A stretch of DNA of 64,000 bases from Gadus chalcogrammus (taxonomy: Eukaryota; Chordata; Actinopteri; Gadiformes; Gadidae). Made by a program: the position numbers and the translations under genes. Under the pieces are notes generated by a model. It was not told the DNA's origin. It worked only from the letters and a program-made list of their open reading frames with translations, and did not search any database. Of the stretch, positions 13,801-23,000 are shown piece after piece (position 1 is the first letter of the stretch; the number at the start of each line of letters is the position of its first letter). The stretch is taken from the NCBI RefSeq assembly GCF_026213295.1, contig NC_079413.1:22984267-23048266 (forward strand), read 5' to 3'.

Positions 13801-15571
13801 GCAAGGGCCACGGCCCCCGCCACCAGCTCCATAAGGACCCCCCCATCGACCGGGGCCCGTACTACGACAAGGTAGGCCCGGGGAGGGGGGCAGTGGGCTG
13901 TGGGCTGCAGTGAGGCCGGGACAACGCGTCGACGTCATCGATGACGTCGTCGACGCATAAATTACGTTGACGCGAAAAATGTGCGTTGATTTCGAAAAAA
14001 CCCAAAACAAAGATGGCGCCACGCACTCGTTCCTCTAAAGTATGGGAATTCTTTAATGTAAAGGGAAACGATTCTGTGATATGTCGTGTTTGGTAAATGG
14101 AGATGGCTTTCCATTCTAGCACCAATAAACAATGTAATGCAATGTTAAGGAATTCATGTTTTTTTCATTCAGATATGTAAATCAACATGTATAAATTGCT
14201 ATTAGTCAATTAATGGGGAGACAATCGAATCGGACTGAACAAAGGAATCGTTAGATTAATCGATGCGTCGAAAGAATAATCGCTAGATTAATCGTTTAAA
14301 AAGTAATCGTTTATCCCAGCCCTAGGCTGCAGTGAGGGGGTTCATAGCGCCACCAAAACACTTGAATAAAACCTCTTGGAGGACACGTGCACCTCGTGCT
14401 TGGTGGTATGTTCATCGGGTTGGCTCCTCTGCCCAGAGCTCGATGCTCCAGGCTGACGACGACTCCTCGTTTGAGACCGCTTTAGAATAGTGAGTAGGGG
14501 AGCTGACTATCGGTTTTCACACTGGCATCGCGATGTCGTCGGGCTAGCTTCACAGTTGTTTGCTGACGCGTCACAAGGGCTTGGAATGGCCTAACTGGCT
14601 CCTGTTGGCTATGACGCCATGTTCTGCCGATTTGTATTCTCAGGCCTGTGCTGCCCCACAGTGGTAGGCCCTTATACTGCACTTGACCTATTTGCCATGT
14701 GGCTACGGCTTAGAACGTTGCATATCGACATAAAGATGACCCAGACACGCATGCACAAGTGTCTGTGCTGTCATTATCGATAGCCTGTAATCTTTTATGC
14801 TATTCTGGGCCATGTTGACTCTCCTTTCGTTTGGTGCTAACGTGTTGTCTTGGCAACCAGCTTCTGCTTTTCATCTTACCCTCTCCACTGTGCTAAAGAC
14901 TGACTTCCCCTTTTCTCTCTCATCAACCACATTTTTTTTCTTTTATTCGTTCTTCACCTACATTTCCTATTCTTCATGATTTCGATTTGGCTCTGCTGGC
15001 TGGCCGTCCCTCTGTGCCCCTGGCCATCTGTGTCTTCTCTTCCGCCTCTGCAGCTGTCATTTCCCCCCCTCCGTCTATCATAACTCCGCCCGTGAGATGT
15101 TCTCCTCCAATCGCAGCGAAAGCTGTGCACAGCCAATCGGCTTTCACCTTTCTGGGCATGCATGCATGTGTAGTGTAGAGAAGGAGCCGGGAACGTGGTA
15201 TTGCCCTGTGAGGTTTATTTTTGTAAATTTGCAGTATGAACCTCGAATGGGAATGTTGGAAAACCTCTTTCATAAAAAAAAAAAAAACAACTTGCAAAAA
15301 CAAATGTTGTGACATTGATCGTTATGCGGGAAGGGAGCCCAGATGTTATCGGGCTTTTTGTTATTGTAACACAGACTTTCCGACTCATTTGCTGCCCAAA
15401 GATATGTAGCCGCAGCTTGCTGGTAAACCAAAGCCTGGGGTCGTATGTCGGGATAAACCGGGGGTGGATGTGTGTTATCCACCCTGGGGTTACTAGTCTG
15501 TTATTATCCGTTTCTCCTTTCCTGAGTGCGCGAGTGAGTGAAACGTTCCCTGTAAAGGAGTTCAGACAAAG

Positions 15572-15628
<57 letters not shown>

Positions 15629-16942
15629 AGACACAGACACAGACACAGACACAGACACAGACACACACACACACACACATCCACACCTTTATCCACAGAT
15701 ATCTCATAAATGCCTGCCTATCAACAATATAAAGCTCTCTCAAAGTTCTCATCAATGCTTCTATCTGATGTCATCTCCATCAAAGTGTTACCATGGTGAC
15801 GGTGAGCCTGACCCTCCTGTATGGGCTGTGGGCACGCGGGCCCCTTGGGCCCACAGTGTGTGTCTGTGTGTGTGTGTCTCAGTGGATCCTGACCCCTGCT
15901 CCTCTTCCCTCCCCAGAATGTTAACCCCATGCTAGGCGGCAGCAACCTAGCCCAGGGCCGCGGGCCCCAGCTCCCTCCCCAAACCAACCTCCGTAACCAA
16001 GTGCCTCCACCCATCCTCCCCTCTCAGGTGACACTCCCCCCTCCCTCCCTCCCTCCGCCCCCACACACACCGTCCCCCACAGGTATGGAACGAGGACGAG
16101 GTGAGGCGGAAACACCTCTTCCTCGTTCGGCAGGAGCTCAGGAGGTAGAGCGGGTCGGCTGGAAACCGGAAGGTTGCCGGTTCGATCCCCGGCTCCTCCT
16201 AGCAGAGCGCCGAGGCGTCCCTGAGCGAGACGCCTCGCCCTGACTGCTCCCGACGAGCCGGCTGTCGCCCTGCGCGGTCGACTCCGCCGTCGGCGTGTGA
16301 ACGGGTGACTGAATGGTTGTGAGTCGCTGTCTGATAAATGCGTCAGCAAAGGCCCCTCAACGTGAATGAAATCCTAAATCCTGCTTTAAAGTGTGATCTG
16401 TACGATTCTCCCCAGGTTCCACCCTCCCTGTTGAAGTACCCAGGGGGGACCGGAGCCCTGAACCCCCTGCTAGGACCCCAGCAGATGGCCGTGCTCAACC
16501 AGCTGTCCCAGCTCAACCAGCTCTCCCAGCTCAACCAGATCGGCCAGTTGCAGGTAAAGGACCCCGTGGCGACTGCACTCGTATAGCCGTGTTGTGCGAT
16601 TTTAAACGGTGGGACAATTGATGACGTAGGACGACGAACGGACGTTGAGTGGAGGCTCATCCTTTCTGAAAGATCATTGATCAGTGGTGGAAAGAACACC
16701 TCGAGTGTTTGCCCTCATCAAGATAGCTCGGGCACAACGTTCTCCTTCGCGACTGGCCCCCAAGCCCTGTGGCCGCTATAAAGGAGTCTTTTGAAACTAC
16801 AGTTGTGCGTCTGTCTTTCAAACAATGGTCCCCCTTCATCGTGCCAAAGGAAAACTGGTGACTCAGTGATAGGTGGAGCAATGACCCCTCATTCTACCCT
16901 TTCCCTGCACAGCGCTTCCTCCTGCAGCAGCAGCAGCAGCAA

Positions 16943-16974
<32 letters not shown>

Positions 16975-16975
16975 A

Positions 16976-17011
<36 letters not shown>

Positions 17012-20000
17012 AAAGCTCAGAGCCAGAGGAATATGTCCATGGGACGGCATGCTGAACAGGTACAGGTATGCATCCTCTCCCGCTGCCGTCGGCATCGTAT
17101 GTCTGCGTGGAACAGAGCCCACGTCCCTTCAGCCCGGCTCCGTTTCAGCATCACGGCTCCGGGACTGTTTTTAGTTGTTGAATTCGATCTTCCGCTAGTC
17201 AATGTTTCATGGAACATTTGAATGTGACCCTGACTGTTGTTGTTGTTGTTGTTGCCGCCCTCCCTCAGACTCGTCCGATTGGTTCATCCCAGATGATGCA
17301 GCCCCCCCGCCACCTGGACCCTGTTCTGCTCAAACAGGCCGCGGCCCACAAGCCCTACCTGGACAACTACCTGTCCCACAACGCCCCGGAGCTGCAGAAG
17401 GACTCGGTCGCTTTGGGCTCCTTAAACAACTTCCCTTTAGGTGAGACGCACGGACGACTGGGAACGGGGACTAGCCCAACGCGTCGGGGAGAAGGGGTTC
17501 TCAACCGTTGTCTTTTTCGCCCCCCCCCCCCCCCCCCCTGCAGCCTTGAACCCCAACCTGAATGTATCCCTGGACATTGGCGGCACTGGAGGAGGGGGCT
17601 ACAAGGAGCCCCCCCAGTCTAGGATGAAGAAACTGTGGGCCACTGACCCTCTGGAGCAGAACAGCAAACCTGGTACGCAACCTCGCAAAGTCTTTTTATT
17701 CGCAATACGTTTTGACACGTTTGAGGGCAGGATATTAACTTGTAAATCTCATTGCCATATTAAGTGTTTATTTACGGTTGAGGTTAAGATTAGTCTGATT
17801 CAGAGAGCTGGGCGTCGCTACAGGTCACCATAGCCGCCGTGAATCTAGATAAAGATACTGTTTTATGGGACTAACTTGGGGTGTAAACATTGACCAGATA
17901 CACAAAGTAATCAGGTTGATGTGGTTATGTTGTGTGTCTGAACTTGATAACGGTGTTGTTCCTGAGGCTGAGCCAAGACTCGACCTCGGTCTACTAACTC
18001 CATAATGCTGTAAACATAATGACTTTATAGCTGGGAGGATATCGGACCGTCCACGGGAATCAACCATGGCTTTCAGTTTTCATTAGTAGACATTTTCTGA
18101 TATAGATGGAAACAAAAAAGGATAATGATTGCGTGTTTGAGGCTATTTTTCTTCAGCCTCCACTTTAAGCCACTCCCACCAGATACTTGTGATATTGACC
18201 AGCAGAAGGGTTCTGTACACGGTTGTTTGTAAGATATCCCTGCTAAACTCTGTGTGTATCTCCTCAACCACAGGTGCTATGTCGTCTGGGCTGCGTCTGG
18301 ATGAATCATCCTTCTACGATTTCCTGTCTTCTGGCCCCTCCCCACTGACTCCTCCCGGCCAATCAATGGGCTCGGTGGGCGACGGCTGGCCACCCCGTGC
18401 CAATTCTCCCCCTCCCCACGGAAACACGGTCACCTGGCCCCCAGGTGAGGCAGCATGGATGTAGGATAGACGGCCAACCAAGTCCACAAGAATCTAAACT
18501 AGGACTTTAATAATGGTCAACAGGGGATTAGTTTAGGATGGGTGTGATGCCTCAATGGATCATTGATGTCACGCGCTGTAGTCCTCTTGGGACTTCAATA
18601 GAAAGGCCGTTCCTTTCTGGTCGTAACCAGGCATTACCCACGTTTGACATTTGGACCGTTCTTTTCCAAATAAACACAAATTATCAGACAGAGCTAAAGT
18701 TAGTTCTGTGGCAACATCGTTTTTTATGACGCATGCACAAATAAAAGACTATTTTACGAAAACCAAGCAGACAAAATGTCCTCTTCCTCAAGCAACGATG
18801 AACTCATCCGTCTGCGTGTGTGTTCGTCCAGAGTTCCGGCCCGGGGAGCCCTGGAAAGGTTACCCCAACATCGACCCCGAGACCGACCCCTACGTGACCC
18901 CCGGTAGTGTCATCAACAACCTCTCCATCAACACCGTCCGTGACACAGACCACCTCAGGGACAGGAACAACGGTAGGCCCCGCCACAAACACGCGTTCAT
19001 CCCCTCAACACAGTGGTACTGGTGTGTCTCACTCAGTGGTACTGGGTGAGCCTCGGTGGTACTGGGTGAGCCTCAGTGGTACTGGGTGAGTCTCAGTGGT
19101 ACTGGGTGAGCCTCGGTGGTACTGGGTGAGTCTCAGTGGTACTGGGTGAGTCTCAGTGGTACTGGGTGAGTCTCAGTGGTACTGGGTGAGCCTCAGTGGT
19201 ACTGGTGTGTCTCACTCAGTGGTACTGGGTGAGTCTCGGTGGTACTGGGTGAGTCTCGGTGGTACTGGGTGAGTCTCAGTGGTACTGGGTGAGTCTCAGT
19301 GGTACTGGGTGAGTCTCAGTGGTACTGGGTGAGTCTCAGTGGTACTGGGTGAGTCTCAGTGGTACTGGGTGAGCCTCAGTGGTACTGGGTGAGTCTCACT
19401 GGTACTGGGTGAGTCTCAGTGGTACTGGGTGAGTCTCAGTGGTACTGGGTGAGTCTCAGTGGTACTGGGTGAGCCTCAGTGGTACTGGGTGAGTCTCACT
19501 GGTACTGGGTGAGTCTCAGTGGTACTGGGTGAGTCTCAGTGGTACTGGGTGAGTCTCAGTGGTACTGGGTGAGCCTCAGTGGTACTGGGTGAGCCTCAGT
19601 GGTACTGGGTGAGCCTCAGTGGTACTGGGTGAGCCTCAGTGGTACTGGGTGAGCCTCGGTGGTACTGGGTGAGTCTCAGTGGTACTGGGTGAGCCTCAGT
19701 GGTACTGGGTGAGTCTCAGTGGTACTGGGTGAGCCTCAGTGGTACTGGGTGAGCCTCAGTGGTACTGGGTGAGCCTCAGTGGTACTGGGTGAGCCTCAGT
19801 GGTACTGGGTGAGCCTCAGTGGTACTGGGTGAGCCTCAGTGGTACTGGGTGAGTCTCAGTGGTACTGGGTGAGCCTCAGTGGTACTGGGTGAGCCTCAGT
19901 GGTACTGGGTGAGCCTCTCATGGAGAGCCTGTCTAACCAGAGCGTCTCTTTGTCGTCCAGGGCCATCCTCATCACTCAACACCACGATGCCTTCTAACAG

Positions 20001-23000
20001 TGCCTGGTCCTCCATTCGTGCCTCCAGCCATATCGGTTCCCTCACCAGTACAGCACAAAGCACTTCAGGTAGGACCGGGCTCCCTCCCTGAGCACGCTTT
20101 GGTGGTGTACGGCAGAGTGCATTGTGGGTAGTGTCCGTAGCCAATAGGAAGCCGTCTTTGGGGAGCTTGTAAGAGTTGTAGTTCTTAGTTAAAAAATTGT
20201 ATAACTGTAAATCCAGGGTATTCTACTACACATTTTGACTAAATTATCCCAAAATGGATTGCACAGATCTTCGAGGTAAAAGAACATTACAATATATTCT
20301 CTGTTGGCGCCGTACATTTACTAGGGGGGGCATTTGGCAGACGCTTTAACCTTAAGCGACTGACGATAGGTACATTAGTTTAGAAGAAAGAGAAACAACA
20401 CCACATGGCCGTCGGTACCAAAAGGATGTTCATAGAACCACGTTTTGTAAGCACTCAGAGCTGCCAGGTCGACCCCTTCCTGGTGCACACCAGAGAGGGC
20501 TAGGCTGAGACTCCGCTCAGTGCCGTGCGTTCCCCCCCCCCCTGCAGCCAGACCAGGCGAGTCCAAGTGGTCCCCGGGCAGCGGCGGCGGCGGCGGAGGC
20601 TCTGTGTCCAACTCTTCCCTGGCCCACGAGCTGTGGAAGGTCCCTCTGCCCTCCAAGGGCCTGTCGGTGGCGCCGCCCTCCCGGCCCCCGCCCGGCCTCA
20701 CGGGGCAGAAGCCCGGCTCCGGCTCCTCGGCATGGGACAGCTCGTCCCTGAGGCTCGGGGGCTGGGGCGCCAACGAGTCCAGGTTCACCCCCGGTAAGAC
20801 CGCCGCGTCCACTGAGAGACAACGGCCTATATAGAGGAACCTAGGGCTAAAGGGGGCAGGACAAGGGGTCGGTTCAGTGTCCTATATAGAGGAACCTAGG
20901 GCTAAAGGGGGCAGGACAAGGGGTCGGTTCAGTGTCCTATATAGAGGAACCTAGGGCTAAAGGGGGCAGGACAAGGGGTTGGTTCAGTGTCCTATATAGA
21001 GGAACCTAGGGCTAAAGGGGGCAGGACAAGGGGTCGGTTCAGTGTCCTATATAGAGGAACCTAGGGCTAAAGGGGGCAGGACAAGGGGTCGGTTCAGTGT
21101 CCTATATAGATGAACCTAGGGCTAAAGGGGGCAGGACAAGGGGGTGGTTCAGTGTCCTATATAGATGAACCTAGGGCTAAAGGGGGCAGGACAAGGGGGT
21201 GGTTCAGTGTCCTATATAGAGGAACCTAGGGCTAAAGGGGGCAGGACAAGGGGGTGGTTCAGTGTCCTATATAGAGGAACCTAGGGCTAAAGGGGGCAGG
21301 ACAAGGGGGTGGTTCAGTGTCCTATATAGAGGAACCTAGGGCTAAAGGGAGCAGGACAAGGGGTTGGTTCAGTGTCCTATATAGAGGAACCTAGGGCTAA
21401 AGGGGGCAGGACAAGGGGTCGGTTCAGTGTCCTATATAGAGGAACCTAGGGCTAAAGGGAGCAGGACAAGGGGTTGGTTCAGTGTCCTATATAGAGGAAC
21501 CTAGGCCTAAAGGGGGCAGGACAAGGGGTCGGTTCAGTGTCCTATATAGAGGAACCTAGGGCTAAAGGGGGCAGGACAAGGGGGTGGTTCAGTGTCCAAT
21601 ATAGAGGAACCTAGGGCTAAAGGGGGCAGGACAAGGGGTCGGTTAAGTGTCCTACAGGGATTAACCTGGACAAGGGGTCGATTAAGTGTCCTATATAGAG
21701 GAACCTAGGGCTAAAGGGGGCAGGACAAGGGGTCGGTTCAGTGTCCTATATAGAGGAACCTAGGGCTCAAGGGAGCAGGACAAGGGGTCGGTTAAGTGTC
21801 CTACATGGATTAACCTCTTTGGATGCATCTAGGGTTTGAGGGAGCATGGTAAGGTGTTGATAAGTGTCCTATATGGATGCACCCAGGGCTCCCAGGCAGA
21901 GGGTTAACTTGTGTCTTCACACGGTGGCTCCAGGTTCCAGCTGGGGTGATGGCGGCGGCGGCGGCGGCAGCAGCTCAGGAAGAACTCAATGGCTTGTCCT
22001 CAAGAATCTCACTCCTCAGGTGGGTGCACGCTGAGGTCCCAGCCCCTGACCGCGCCTCACCGCGCTCTCAGCCCTGTTCCCTTTGCTTTGGTTAACCCCT
22101 GTGTGTGTGTGTGTGTGTGTGTGTTCTTCAGATCGACGGTTCCACCCTGCGCACCCTGTGCATGCAACACGGCCCCCTGATCACATTCCACCTCAACCTG
22201 CCCCACGGCAACGCCGTGGTCTGCTACAGCTCCATGGACGAGGCCGCCAAGGCGCAGAAGAGCCTGCACATGTAGGGACACTCACCGTTCACTGCCACTG
22301 CCTTAGCTTAGCAGCCCGAAGCAACGCTCATCACCGTGGTGCTCTCAGGGCACAGAGCCCCTTCCTTCTGTGTCGTCGGCCGGAGCATAAAGGCTCCAAC
22401 GCGTTAGACTTTAGGCGCTGGGCCGATCCACTTTGGATTGGAAGACTACTGGCCACGACCGTGCAGTGTGGGGCTATGTCAAGTCCATCTCTACTATAGT
22501 TAAAATATTTAAATTGGGGCGTGATAATAATTCCTGTTGCACGTTGTCCATCAGTTAAGAAATTGGCTCAAATATTTGTGACGCGGCTTTAATGCACAAT
22601 ACTTCTTGCAGTCTACCGTGCTCAGTTGTAACCTTTAGATTACTTGGCTGGGCTGAACCATGCAGCCGTGTACCGCAGTACACCCCCCCCCTCCCTGGGT
22701 GGATAATGGTACGGTCTCTATTTGGACAATGCGTTTTTCGGAAAGAGGTTCAATAGTCGGACGGCAGCACAGAGAAATGTTTTTCCACCAATGTAGAAGT
22801 CACTTCGCCTCAGGGACCGCGTCTCACTCACTCTGCTTCCTCTCTCTAGGTGTGTTCTGGGGAACACTACGATTCTGGCCGACTTCGGCAGTGAGGAGGA
22901 AATCAGTCGTTTCTTTGCACAAGGGCAGTCTCTGGCCGCCCCCTCCTCGGGCTGGCAGACCATCGGCTCGTCTCAGAGCAGAATGGATCAGTCCCACCCC

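Larger units (their letters stand above)
13872..15916 (+). other. tnrc6a intron with hAT remnant and CA repeat
   Basis: Carries a hAT-derived element (13915-14324) and a compound (CA)n/(ACAGAC)n repeat (15575-15680). Human TNRC6A has an extra segment (DGIVADES...NSVRQNG) at this point. The best exon-like interval (14438-14493) runs into a stop, so no exon is called. Confidence 0.7.

Noticed and set aside
14438..14493. Possible missing tnrc6a exon after CTCTGCCCAG
   Set aside because: In the required phase it reads to a stop (TAG) before the donor and shows no similarity to the human segment.
19009..21875. Arrays that look superficially like CRISPR
   Set aside because: No unique spacers; both are plain tandem minisatellites in introns of a vertebrate gene.
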